Shown: positions 44,598 through 53,185, numbered from the stretch's first letter. The stretch: 64,000 bases of DNA from Natronincola ferrireducens (GCF_900100845.1 NZ_FNFP01000003.1:62001-126000), one strand, 5' to 3'. Notes: a model not told the origin generated them from the letters alone. Made by a program: numbers and translations.

Positions 44598-45068
44598 ATG
44601 AAGCTACATGTAGTATTATTAGAGCCTGAAATTCCACAAAACACAGGAAATATTGCAAGGACCTGTGTTATTACTGATACTGTATTACATATTATTGGAC
44701 CTATGGGATTCTCTTTGGATGAAAAGGCTGTCAAAAGGGCGGGTTTAGATTATTGGGATCTGCTGGATTTTAGATACTATGATAGTTATGGAGAATTTCT
44801 TGAGAAAAATCCCAATGCAAAGGTTTATTATGCCACTACAAAGGCTGAAAAAGCCCATAGCGATATAACCTATGAAGAAGAAGTATTTATTATGTTTGGA
44901 AAGGAAACCGCTGGAATACCAAAGGATATTCTAGAGAAGAACAAAGAGACATGTATAAGGATACCTATGCTAAACATAGAAAAGGCTCGCTCCTTAAACC
45001 TATCTAATTCAGTAGCCATTGGAGTTTACGAGGTTTTACGACAATGGAACTATCCCAAAATGCGATAA
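44598..45068 (+). CDS. trmL: tRNA (cytidine(34)-2'-O)-methyltransferase
   Basis: This 156-residue SPOUT methyltransferase modifies the wobble base of tRNA-Leu using S-adenosylmethionine. Its motifs are EPEIPQNTGNIARTC at the N-terminus, FGKETAGIP in the middle and the knot segment IPMLNIEKARSLNLSNSVAI near the end. The length is typical of TrmL (YibK). AGGAGG lies before the ATG. Confidence 0.94.
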   Translation: MKLHVVLLEPEIPQNTGNIARTCVITDTVLHIIGPMGFSLDEKAVKRAGLDYWDLLDFRYYDSYGEFLEKNPNAKVYYATTKAEKAHSDITYEEEVFIMFGKETAGIPKDILEKNKETCIRIPMLNIEKARSLNLSNSVAIGVYEVLRQWNYPKMR

Positions 45069-45134
45069 AGGTATATCGTGTGAAGATTCAATCAATTCAC
45101 CAGCACAAAGAAAGATAGAAGGAAAAAAGTATGT

Positions 45135-45172
45135 TATGTTGAAATAAATACTTAACATATTATTTCAATATA
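45135..45172. repeat. 13-bp inverted repeat before second degV gene
   Basis: The arms (45135-45147 and 45160-45172) pair over 13 positions with one G-U wobble; the core TTGAAATAA/TTATTTCAA is perfect. It may be an operator for the degV-like gene or a terminator for trmL. Confidence 0.55.
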
Positions 45173-45222
45173 AATTGCCCTTGACTTGATTTGTAAAGAA
45201 GTAATAGATAAGGAGGTTGAAA

Positions 45223-46068
45223 ATGAATAATATTCAAATTATAACTGATAGTATGACAGATGTTCCTAAATATCTTGTTGATAAGTATAATATTATTGTA
45301 ATACCCCTGACCATTCATTTTGAAGACGGTGAGTATAGAGATGGGGTAGATTTAACTGGAGAAGAATTTTACAAAAAGCTCACAGAAGTAAAGGAACTTC
45401 CCCAAACATCCCAGGTAACACCAAATACCTTTATGAATGTGTTTAGGGAAGTGCTAGAGGCAGGAAAGGAAATCATTTGTATCAATGGTTCTTCTAAAGC
45501 CAGTGGTACCCATCAAGCAGCCGTTTTAGCAAAGCAAGAATTAGAAACCGATAAAATAGATGTTTTTGATACAATGGGATTATGCTTTGGGGGAGGATTC
45601 TTTGTTTATGAAGCTGCCAAAATGGCTATAGAAGGTGGGACTAGGGAAGAAATACTTACTAAGCTAGATAAAATGAAATCAAATATCGATCATATCTTTA
45701 CTGTGGATACTTTAGAATACTTAAAAAAGGGGGGCAGGCTAAATCCTATGAAGGCTACTATAGCCACTATTTTAAATGTCAAACCTATTTTAACAGTGGA
45801 GGATGGTCTAGTAGAATCATTAGATAAAGTAAGGGGCACCAAAAAGGTGATCGGGAAAATGGTAGAGCTGGCCAAAAACCGAGGTGGAGATTTTTCACAG
45901 AAAACTGTAGCTATTGCCCATGCTAATACACCTGTAAAAGCAGATGAATTAAAGGAAACTGTTGAAAAAGAGCTTAATCCGAAAGAAGTTATTATCACTG
46001 AGATTGGTTGTACCATAGGAACTCATGCAGGTCCAGGAACTTTGGCTATTTTCTATTCTAAGAAATAA
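45223..46068 (+). CDS. DegV family fatty-acid-binding protein, second copy
   Basis: This 281-residue protein has TDSMTDVP, the TSQVTPNTF motif, VFDTMGLCFGGG and the C-terminal CTIGTHAGPGTLAI box. It binds a fatty acid by family. ATG 45223 has AGGAGG 6 nt upstream; the in-frame TTG at 45217 overlaps that region and is rejected. It lies just before the glycine reductase regulatory region but is separated by its own promoter. Confidence 0.88.
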   Translation: MNNIQIITDSMTDVPKYLVDKYNIIVIPLTIHFEDGEYRDGVDLTGEEFYKKLTEVKELPQTSQVTPNTFMNVFREVLEAGKEIICINGSSKASGTHQAAVLAKQELETDKIDVFDTMGLCFGGGFFVYEAAKMAIEGGTREEILTKLDKMKSNIDHIFTVDTLEYLKKGGRLNPMKATIATILNVKPILTVEDGLVESLDKVRGTKKVIGKMVELAKNRGGDFSQKTVAIAHANTPVKADELKETVEKELNPKEVIITEIGCTIGTHAGPGTLAIFYSKK

Positions 46069-46091
46069 ACTAAAAAATTTACCAAAAACTG

Positions 46092-46120
46092 TTGATTGTG
46101 GAAATGTTTATTATTATAAT
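46092..46120 (+). promoter_or_regulatory. Sigma-A-type promoter of the glycine reductase operon
   Basis: TTGATT, a 17-bp spacer, then a perfect TATAAT. Transcription would start near 46127, about 65 bp before the aptamers. Confidence 0.7.
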
Positions 46121-46189
46121 GAATATAATAGGAAAATTTTATTATGAAGTATGGAATTATTTAAAATATAAATAAACATATCTGAATGA

Positions 46190-46370
46190 AGAATGCGGGA
46201 GAGACCCAACAAGGGCGCCGAAGGAGGAAGCTAAGAAATTCGCCATTTCTTAGGGAATATCTCAGGCAAAAGGACCGTATTTGGACAGTTCTCTGGAAAG
46301 CTATTATAGCACCGAAGGAGCAATTTCTTTTTTTATAAGGAAAGAATCTCTCAGGTAAATCAACAGAGGT
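46190..46370 (+). promoter_or_regulatory. Tandem glycine riboswitch
   Basis: Aptamer 1 (about 46192-46290) holds GCGGGAGAGACC, GCCGAAGGAGGAAGC, CTCAGGCAAAAGGACCG and GGACAGTTCTC. After a very short linker, aptamer 2 (about 46291-46369) holds CTCTGGAAAGC, GCACCGAAGGAGCAA, CTCTCAGGTAAA and ACAGAGG. This is the standard gcvT-type double glycine aptamer. It lies directly before grdX. Confidence 0.95.
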
Positions 46371-46420
46371 CATTTGTGACAACAGGGCGTTGGCATAAAT
46401 TATCTCTGTTTTTGTTTTGT
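46362..46420 (+). terminator. Glycine riboswitch terminator / antiterminator region
   Basis: AACAGAG (46362-46368) can pair with CTCTGTT (46404-46410), which is followed by a T-rich tail. The same bases close aptamer 2 by pairing with CTCTG (46291-46295). Glycine binding should prevent the terminator. Confidence 0.65.
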
Positions 46421-46524
46421 TCATTTAAACCCCATAAAAAGTGTTCTTTTGCACATGAAAAAAATATATCTACATAAACTAAAAAAAGTTGCATAAAAAG
46501 TATAAAAATGATGGAGGTCCCACT

Positions 46525-46905
46525 TTGAAGCCAATTATAATAACCAATAACCCTAAGGTTCGTCAAAAATATAGCAACGATTATGAAGTAGTCTTTATCG
46601 ACGGAACCTATATGGAGGTTTTAATCACAATAAGGGATTTTATACATAAAGGTCATGAACTGTTAACACACCCATTGTCGGGGAGCATTAAACCCAATGA
46701 AACCCCCTATAAAAGTGCATTAATTTCTAACATAAAGGGAAAAATGAATATGGAATCCATCATGATTATTGAGGATAGTATTCAAACAGCGAAAAAGTTT
46801 CAAACAATGAAAAAGACACCCCAATGGTCACAGGCTATTCTCAAGGACTTTAGTGAGATTGACTATAGATTGCTAGATAGTGGATTACAAAGTATGTTGT
46901 ATTAG
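46525..46905 (+). CDS. grdX: GrdX family protein
   Basis: This 126-residue protein is the first gene of the glycine reductase operon and matches GrdX by position and sequence character (IIITNNPKV at the start, FIDGTYMEVL, GHELLTHPLSGSIKPNETPYKS). The start is TTG with GGAGG 7 nt before it. No known domain or catalytic motif is evident; the role of GrdX is unknown. Confidence 0.85.
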   Translation: MKPIIITNNPKVRQKYSNDYEVVFIDGTYMEVLITIRDFIHKGHELLTHPLSGSIKPNETPYKSALISNIKGKMNMESIMIIEDSIQTAKKFQTMKKTPQWSQAILKDFSEIDYRLLDSGLQSMLY

Positions 46906-46984
46906 AAGAAATGTTTTAATAATAAAATTTATTTATAAAAATTTATAAAATATATAAGTAAAAAACACATAAGGAGTGAAAAAT

Positions 46985-47932
46985 ATGGATAAAATTTATG
47001 ATGTAATCATTATTGGGGCTGGTCCAGCAGGATTATCTGCAGGATTGTATGCTGCAAGAGGAAAGATGTCTACTTTAATATTAGAAAAGGATAAGACAGG
47101 TGGACAAATCGTGACAACCAATGAAGTAGCAAATTATCCTGGTTCTATTGAAAATGCTACAGGACCATCTCTAATTGCTAGAATGGTGGAGCAATGTAAG
47201 GAATTTGGAGCAGAAATAAAAAAAGATGCAATTAAAGAAGTAAAATTTGAAGATAAAATTAAAGTAGTTGTAGGAGAAAAAGAAACCTACCAAGCTAGGG
47301 CTGTAATTGTAGCCTCAGGAGCTAGCCCAAGATTATTAGATGTACCTGGTGAAAAGAAGTTAACAGGCAAAGGAGTTTCCTATTGTGCTACATGTGACGC
47401 AGATTTCTTTACAGATTTAGAAGTATTTGTAGTGGGGGGTGGCGATTCAGCAGTTGAAGAAGCCATTCATTTAACTAAGTTTGCAAGAAAGGTTACTATC
47501 GTACATAGAAGAGATACGTTAAAGGCTGCAAAATCTATTCAAGAAAAAGCCTTCAAAAATCCTAAAATTGACTTCATATGGGATACTACAATAACAGAAG
47601 TTAAAGGGGATGGATTGGTAGAATCTGTTGTTTTCAAAAACCTGAAAACTGGGGAAACTACAGAGTATCATGCTGATGAGGAAGACGGTACATTTGGTAT
47701 CTTTGTATTCGTGGGATATATCCCTCAAACCCAGCTATTTAAAGGTTTGTTAGATATGGATGAAGTAGGGTATTTAATAACCGATGATAATATGAAAACC
47801 AATATACCTGGTGTGTTTGCCGCTGGAGATATTAGAGTAAAGTCTTTAAGACAGGTAGTAACTGCTGTGGCTGATGGTGCTATTGCATCTATCCAAGCAG
47901 AAAAATATATTGAAAATACTTTCCATGAGTAA
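46985..47932 (+). CDS. trxB: Thioredoxin reductase
   Basis: This 315-residue flavoprotein passes electrons from NAD(P)H to thioredoxin for glycine reductase. The FAD motif IIGAGPAGLSAG is at the N-terminus, the redox-active CATC sits in SYCATCDADFF, and the nucleotide loop GGGDSAVEEAI follows. The C-terminal FAD contact GVFAAGDIR is present. ATG 46985 has AAGGAGTG before it; a GTG at 46976 lies in that site. Confidence 0.94.
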   Translation: MDKIYDVIIIGAGPAGLSAGLYAARGKMSTLILEKDKTGGQIVTTNEVANYPGSIENATGPSLIARMVEQCKEFGAEIKKDAIKEVKFEDKIKVVVGEKETYQARAVIVASGASPRLLDVPGEKKLTGKGVSYCATCDADFFTDLEVFVVGGGDSAVEEAIHLTKFARKVTIVHRRDTLKAAKSIQEKAFKNPKIDFIWDTTITEVKGDGLVESVVFKNLKTGETTEYHADEEDGTFGIFVFVGYIPQTQLFKGLLDMDEVGYLITDDNMKTNIPGVFAAGDIRVKSLRQVVTAVADGAIASIQAEKYIENTFHE

Positions 47933-47959
47933 AACTTTATTTTTAAGGAGGTGAGATGG

Positions 47960-48277
47960 ATGTTAGCAGTTGATAAGGATACTTTCGATAAAGAAGTGCT
48001 AGAAGCAGAAGGTGTTGTACTGGTTGATTTTTGGAGTGATGGATGTGAACCTTGTAAAGCTTTAATGCCCGATATTGAGGAACTTGAAGGAGTTTATGGG
48101 GATAAGGTTAAATTTGTTAAACTCAATACAACCCAAGCTAGAAGACTGGCTATTAAACAAAAAGTATTAGGCCTTCCAACTATTGCTATTTACAAAGGTG
48201 GAGAAAAGGTAGAAGAAGTAACGAAGGACGAAGCCAACAAAGCCAATACAGAGACGATGATTAAGAAATATATATAA
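47960..48277 (+). CDS. trxA: Glycine reductase-associated thioredoxin
   Basis: This 105-residue thioredoxin has the active site GCEPC in place of the usual CGPC, as is characteristic of thioredoxins in glycine reductase operons, which carry GCxPC variants. The cis-Pro segment LGLPTIAIY is normal. It would hand electrons from TrxB to selenoprotein GrdA. AGGAGGTG 6 nt before ATG 47960 sets the start. Confidence 0.9.
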   Translation: MLAVDKDTFDKEVLEAEGVVLVDFWSDGCEPCKALMPDIEELEGVYGDKVKFVKLNTTQARRLAIKQKVLGLPTIAIYKGGEKVEEVTKDEANKANTETMIKKYI

Positions 48278-48292
48278 CGCTGTAATTGTTTT

Positions 48293-48328
48293 GGCCTATA
48301 GCTAGAACGAGCTGGGAGGCTATAGGCC
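48293..48328 (+). other. mRNA hairpin between trxA and grdE
   Basis: A perfect 10-bp stem GGCCTATAGC/GCTATAGGCC with a 16-nt loop. No T-run follows. It ends 26 bp before the grdE start. Confidence 0.6.
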
Positions 48329-48354
48329 TTGTATAAAAAAGGGAGGTGAAGTTT

Positions 48355-49641
48355 GTGCGATTAGAGTTAGGAAATATATTAATTAAAGATGTGCAATTTA
48401 GTGACACAACTAAGATAGAAAATTCTATTCTCTACATTAACAAAGAAGAAATGTTAAACACCATTGGTGGAGATGAGCGTATTAAAAGTTTAGAAATTGA
48501 GTTAGCTCATCCAGGTGAAGAGGTAAGAATTACACCTGTAAAAGATGTAATTGAGCCTAGAGTTAAGGTGGAGGGTCCAGGAGGGATATTCCCTGGAGTA
48601 ATAAGCAAAGTAGACACTGTTGGGACTGGTCGTACACATGCATTAAAGAATGTAGCAGTTGTTACCGCTGGGAAAATTGTTGGTTTCCAAGAAGGAATCA
48701 TTGACATGACAGGACCAGGAGCAGAGTATACTCCGTTTTCTCAACTTCACAATGTTGTTATAGTTGCAGATCCTGTAGAAGGTATTAAGCAACATGACCA
48801 TGAAGCAGCTGTAAGAATGATAGGTTTAAAGGCTGCTCAATACCTTGGTGAATTTGCTAAAAATCTTGAACCAGACGAAATGAAATATTATGAAACAGAG
48901 CCTCTTTTAGAATCTATTCAGAAATATCCTGATCTACCTAAGGTTGGATATGTATATATGCTTCAAACCCAAGGGTTATTACATGACACCTATGTATATG
49001 GAGTAGATGCAAAGAAAATTGTGCCAACAATTCTTTATCCAACAGAAGTAATGGATGGTGCTATTATTAGTGGTAACTGCGTATCTGCTTGTGATAAAAA
49101 CCCAACTTATGTACATCAAAACAACTCAATTATTGAAGACCTTTATGAAAAACATGGTAAAGAATACAACTTTGTTGGTGTTATTATTACCAATGAAAAT
49201 GTTTACCTAGCCGACAAAGAAAGATCTTCAAACTGGACAGCTAAGTTATGTAAGTATTTAGGATTAGATGCTGTTATTGTTTCACAAGAAGGCTTCGGCA
49301 ATCCAGATACTGACTTAATTATGAACTGTAAAAAAATTGAAAATGAAGGCATTAAAACTGTTATTGTTACAGATGAATATGCAGGTAGGGATGGTGCATC
49401 TCAATCCTTAGCAGATGCTGATCCAAAGGCGGATGCAGTTGTAACCAATGGGAATGCTAATGAAACCATTGTTTTACCTCCAATGAAGAAAATCATTGGT
49501 ACTACACAATATACTAATGTTATTGCTGGAGGTTTTGATGGAAGCTTAAGACCTGATGGTAGTATCGAAGTAGAAATACAAGCAATCACAGGTGCTACAA
49601 ATGAGACAGGCTTTGGAAATCTCACAGCCAAAGGCTACTAA
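48355..49641 (+). CDS. grdE: Glycine reductase component B, alpha/beta proprotein
   Basis: This 428-residue proprotein is cleaved in two; Cys242 in the SGNCVSACD motif becomes the pyruvoyl group that binds glycine as a Schiff base, per known GrdE proteins. The start GTG (48355) gives the typical N-terminus MRLELGNILIKDVQF; GGGAGGTGA precedes it. It works with GrdB as the substrate-specific protein B and follows the electron-transfer genes. GrdE (rather than GrdG or GrdI) is chosen because the operon has grdX and a glycine riboswitch. Confidence 0.93.
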   Translation: MRLELGNILIKDVQFSDTTKIENSILYINKEEMLNTIGGDERIKSLEIELAHPGEEVRITPVKDVIEPRVKVEGPGGIFPGVISKVDTVGTGRTHALKNVAVVTAGKIVGFQEGIIDMTGPGAEYTPFSQLHNVVIVADPVEGIKQHDHEAAVRMIGLKAAQYLGEFAKNLEPDEMKYYETEPLLESIQKYPDLPKVGYVYMLQTQGLLHDTYVYGVDAKKIVPTILYPTEVMDGAIISGNCVSACDKNPTYVHQNNSIIEDLYEKHGKEYNFVGVIITNENVYLADKERSSNWTAKLCKYLGLDAVIVSQEGFGNPDTDLIMNCKKIENEGIKTVIVTDEYAGRDGASQSLADADPKADAVVTNGNANETIVLPPMKKIIGTTQYTNVIAGGFDGSLRPDGSIEVEIQAITGATNETGFGNLTAKGY

Positions 49642-49658
49642 TCTTTTTATAAGATTAT

Positions 49659-49687
49659 TTGTTTAAAAAATTACCTTAGGATAAAAT
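49659..49687 (+). promoter_or_regulatory. Possible internal promoter before grdA
   Basis: TTGTTT, a 17-bp spacer, then TAAAAT. Moderate match in AT-rich DNA. Confidence 0.3.
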
Positions 49688-49720
49688 TCTACAAATATAA
49701 TATATAGAAAGGATGATATT

Positions 49721-50197
49721 ATGGGACGTTTTGATAACAAAAAGGTTATCATCATCGGTGATAGAGATGGAATCCCTGGTCCTGCCATAGAGGAGTGCTT
49801 AAAAGGCACTGGTGCAGAAGTAGTATTCTCTTCAACTGAATGCTTTGTCTGAACCGCCGCAGGAGCAATGGACCTAGAAAACCAAAAAAGAGTTAAGGAT
49901 CTTACAGAAAAATACAGCGCTGAAAATGTTGTAGTTTTATTAGGAGCAGCAGAAGCAGAAGCAGCAGGCTTGGCTGCTGAAACTGTGACAGCTGGAGATC
50001 CAACCTTTGCAGGTCCATTGGCAGGAGTCCAGTTAGGACTTCGAGTATATCATGCAGTAGAGCCTCAATTTAAAGATGAGGTAGATGCTACAGTATATGA
50101 CGATCAAATCGGCATGATGGAAATGGTGCTTGATGTTGATGGTATTATAGAAGAAATGAACGGAATTAGAAGCGAATATAGCAAGTTTAATGATTAG
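49721..50197 (+). CDS. grdA: Glycine reductase selenoprotein A
   Basis: This 158-residue selenoprotein spans an in-frame UGA at 49850-49852, which encodes Sec44 in the motif CFVUTAAGA. The reading frame is continuous on both sides and the N-terminal part ([18 protein letters not shown]) is essential to the family, so the UGA is recoded and not a stop. The Sec attacks the glycine Schiff base on protein B and carries the carboxymethyl selenoether to protein C. Gene callers that stop at UGA would split it. AGAAAGGATG lies before the ATG. Confidence 0.96.
49850..49852 (+). other. grdA: UGA selenocysteine codon of grdA
   Basis: In-frame TGA at codon 44, flanked by conserved GrdA sequence on both sides. 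Downstream nucleotides should contain a bacterial SECIS element; no clear stem was drawn by eye. Confidence 0.95.
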
Positions 50198-50237
50198 TCA
50201 ATAAAATTCCCGTAAAAATTTAGAGAGGGGGGAAAGT

Positions 50238-51548
50238 ATGAGCAAAAAGAAAGTCGTTCATTATATCAACCAATTCTTTGCTGGAATCGGTGGAGAAGAA
50301 AAGGCTGATATCAAACCTGAATTAAGAGAAGGTGTAGTAGGACCTGGTATGGCCCTAAATACTGCTTTAAAGGAAGAAGCAGAAATCGTGGCAACAATAA
50401 TATGTGGCGACTCTTATTTCAATGAAAACTTAGAAACAGCTAAAGCTGAAGTTCTTGATATGGTAAAAAAACATAAACCTGATCTATTTATTGCAGGACC
50501 TGCCTTCAATGCTGGAAGATATGGTGTAGCTTGTGGAACGATAGCTAAGGAAGTTCAAGATCAGCTAGGTATTCCTGTAATTACAGGTATGTATACAGAA
50601 AATCCTGGTGCAGATATGTTTAAAAAGAGTGTTTATATCATTGAAACAGGAAACTCTGCGGCAGCTATGAGAAAAGCAGTTCCTGATATGGTAAAACTTG
50701 CTCTAAAACTATTAAAAGGTGAAGAAATAGGCTCCCCAGAAGAAGACAAATACATGTCAAGAGGAATCAGAAAAAATTACTTTGCTTCCGAAAGAGGTTC
50801 TAAGAGAGCCGTTGATATGTTAATCAAAAAGTTAAAGGGCGGGGAATTCGTTACCGAGTATCCAATGCCAGACTTTGACCGGGTGGAAGCAAATCCCGCT
50901 GTTAAGGATTTAGCAAAAGCAAAAATTGCTTTAGTAACATCTGGTGGTATTGTACCAAAGGGCAACCCAGACAAAATCGAATCTTCAAGTGCATCTAAAT
51001 ATGGTAAATATGATATCGGAAGCTTTATGGATTTAACAGAGGCTGATCATGAAACTGCCCATGGTGGATATGACCCAGTATATGCCAATCAAGACTCTGA
51101 TAGAGTATTACCTGTAGACGTACTAAGGGATTTAGAAAAAGAAGGGGTTATAGGAGAACTACACAGATATTTCTACACCACTGTAGGAAACGGTACATCT
51201 GTAGCTAGTTCCAAAGCCTTTGCAGCAGAATTTGCAAAGGAATTGGTGGCTGATGGTGTGCAAGCTGTTATCCTAACCTCTACATGAGGCACCTGTACAC
51301 GTTGCGGTGCAACAATGGTAAAAGAAATTGAAAGAGCTGGCTTACCAGTAGTTCATATCTGTACAGTAGTGCCTATATCCTTGACGGTTGGTGCAAATAG
51401 GATTGTACCAGCTATAGCTATCCCCCATCCATTAGGCAACCCTGCTTTGGATGCAAAGGATGAAAAAACCTTAAGAAGAAAAATCGTAGATAAAGCATTA
51501 AGGGCACTAACTACAGAGGTAGATGGTCAAACTGTCTTTGAAGACTAA
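50238..51548 (+). CDS. grdB: Glycine reductase component B gamma subunit, selenoprotein
   Basis: This 436-residue selenoprotein has an in-frame UGA at 51285-51287 giving Sec350 in STUGTCTRCGA, the UxxCxxC site of GrdB-type proteins. The frame continues for 87 codons to EDGQ-like VDGQTVFED. With GrdE it forms the glycine-binding protein B. The first 349 codons show the normal GrdB N-terminus (KVVHYINQFFAGIGGEE). GAGAGGGGGG precedes the ATG. Confidence 0.96.
51285..51287 (+). other. grdB: UGA selenocysteine codon of grdB
   Basis: In-frame TGA at codon 350. A GCACC/GGTGC stem (51289-51293 and 51306-51310) with a 12-nt loop immediately downstream is a candidate SECIS-like hairpin; it is short and unproven. 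Confidence 0.93.
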
Positions 51549-51557
51549 AATTGAATT

Positions 51558-51582
51558 TGCCAGCTGATTTGATCAGCTGGCA
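51558..51582 (+). other. mRNA hairpin between grdB and grdC
   Basis: A perfect 11-bp stem TGCCAGCTGAT/ATCAGCTGGCA with a 3-nt loop lies 10 bp after grdB. Only TCTTTG follows, so it is a partial terminator or mRNA processing/stability element. Confidence 0.65.
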
Positions 51583-51634
51583 TCTTTGATACTAAATAAT
51601 AAATCATAATAAAAAATTACGGAGGTGTAACCCC

Positions 51635-53173
51635 ATGTCCTATGCAGTAGTAAAAGCGACATCCTATGTACTGGTCCACACACCAGATATGATTCTGCAC
51701 AATGGAACAACCCAGACAACAGAAAAATTATCCAATCCAGAATCAGAATACCTAAAAAAATTACCACAACACATAAGAAAATATGAAGATGTAGTAAGCT
51801 ATCCACCAAACCAAGTCTACATTGGAAAAATCAAACCAGAACACTTAAAAAATTATGATATGCCATGGTATGACAAAAAAGTAGAAGGGGCTGATAGATA
51901 TAGTAAATTCGGTGAAATTATGCCCCAAGATGAATTTATAGGTCTGCTGAAAATCGTAGACGCCTTTGACTTAGTAAAGCTAGAAAAAAGCTTTACAGCT
52001 ACTATAAAAGCAAAATTAGCTAATCATCCTTTAATAACACCACAGTTAATGGATAAGCTAAAAGAAGGAGAAGATTTAGAAGAAATTAAAAAAGCCATTA
52101 ACGAATATCATGCTGAAGCCATCTACCAAGATGATAAAATCGTAGGCTGTGTAAAAAGAGCCCATGAAGTAGATCCCAATCTAAACGCTCATATTATGTT
52201 TGAAAACTTAGTAGTAAAGGCATCGGGAGTATTATCGTTCCTGCATCTATTAGACAAAAACAATGTAGATGTAACAGAAATCCAATACGTTATTGAATGC
52301 TCTGAAGAAGCCTGTGGTGATATGAACCAAAGGGGTGGAGGAAACTTTGCAAAAGCCATTGCAGAAGTAGCAGGGGCAGTAAACGCCACCGGTTCCGATA
52401 CAAGAGCCTTCTGTGCAGCACCAACCCATGCATTGATCGAAGCAGCGGCTCTAGTAAAATCAGGAGCCTATGAAAACGTTGTGGTGGTAGCTGGTGGGGC
52501 AACAGCAAAGCTAGGTATGAATGGCAAAGACCACGTAAAAAAAGAAATGCCAATTCTTGAAGATGTAATAGGGGGCTTTGCCGTATTAGTAAGCAAAAAC
52601 GATGGTGTGAGCCCAATCTTAAGAACTGATTTATTAGGAAGACATACAGTAGGAACTGGATCTTCACCTCAAGCCGTCATTACATCCCTTATTACAGCAC
52701 CATTAGATAAAGGGAACTTAAAAATCACCGATGTAGACAAATACTCGGTAGAAATGCAGAACCCAGATATTACCAAACCGGCAGGAGCAGGAGACGTACC
52801 AGAAGCGAATTACAAAATGATCGCAGCCTTAGGAGTAAAACGTGGAGAAATGGATAGAAAAGACGTAGCAACCTTTGGAGAAAAACATGGTATGCCGGGG
52901 TGGGCACCAACCCAGGGTCATATACCAAGTGGTGTACCTTACCTGGGTCATGCAAGAGAGGCCTTCTTAAATCAAGAAATCCAAAGAGCGATGATTGTAG
53001 GAAAAGGTAGTCTCTTCTTAGCTAGGATGACCAACCAATTTGACGGAGTATCCATTATCATGGAAGTAAATCAAGGCCAGGCCACAGAAACAGCAGGCAT
53101 ATCAGAGACAGAAGTCAAAACTATGATCGCCGAAGCCATGAGAAACTTTGCTAGCCACCTACTAGCAGAATAA
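51635..53173 (+). CDS. grdC: Glycine reductase component C, beta subunit
   Basis: This 512-residue subunit of protein C resembles ketoacyl-ACP synthase III/thiolase proteins, with the conserved ECSEEACGDMNQRGGGNFAKAI region and GSDTRAFCAAPTHALIEAA. Together with GrdD it takes the carboxymethyl group from GrdA and yields acetyl phosphate. GGAGGTG precedes the ATG. A 12-bp space separates it from grdD. Confidence 0.94.
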   Translation: MSYAVVKATSYVLVHTPDMILHNGTTQTTEKLSNPESEYLKKLPQHIRKYEDVVSYPPNQVYIGKIKPEHLKNYDMPWYDKKVEGADRYSKFGEIMPQDEFIGLLKIVDAFDLVKLEKSFTATIKAKLANHPLITPQLMDKLKEGEDLEEIKKAINEYHAEAIYQDDKIVGCVKRAHEVDPNLNAHIMFENLVVKASGVLSFLHLLDKNNVDVTEIQYVIECSEEACGDMNQRGGGNFAKAIAEVAGAVNATGSDTRAFCAAPTHALIEAAALVKSGAYENVVVVAGGATAKLGMNGKDHVKKEMPILEDVIGGFAVLVSKNDGVSPILRTDLLGRHTVGTGSSPQAVITSLITAPLDKGNLKITDVDKYSVEMQNPDITKPAGAGDVPEANYKMIAALGVKRGEMDRKDVATFGEKHGMPGWAPTQGHIPSGVPYLGHAREAFLNQEIQRAMIVGKGSLFLARMTNQFDGVSIIMEVNQGQATETAGISETEVKTMIAEAMRNFASHLLAE

Positions 53174-53185
53174 GGAGTGAATACA

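Noticed and set aside
49850-51287. Two in-frame TGA codons read as nonsense mutations (pseudogenes)
   Set aside because: Both lie exactly in known Sec motifs (CFVUTAAG and UxxCxxC), with conserved coding sequence on both sides, inside an intact operon. Recoding explains them better.
52290-52667. 125-codon minus-strand frame inside grdC
   Set aside because: It is an antisense shadow of a strongly conserved gene, with low-complexity Leu/Arg/His content and no ribosome site.
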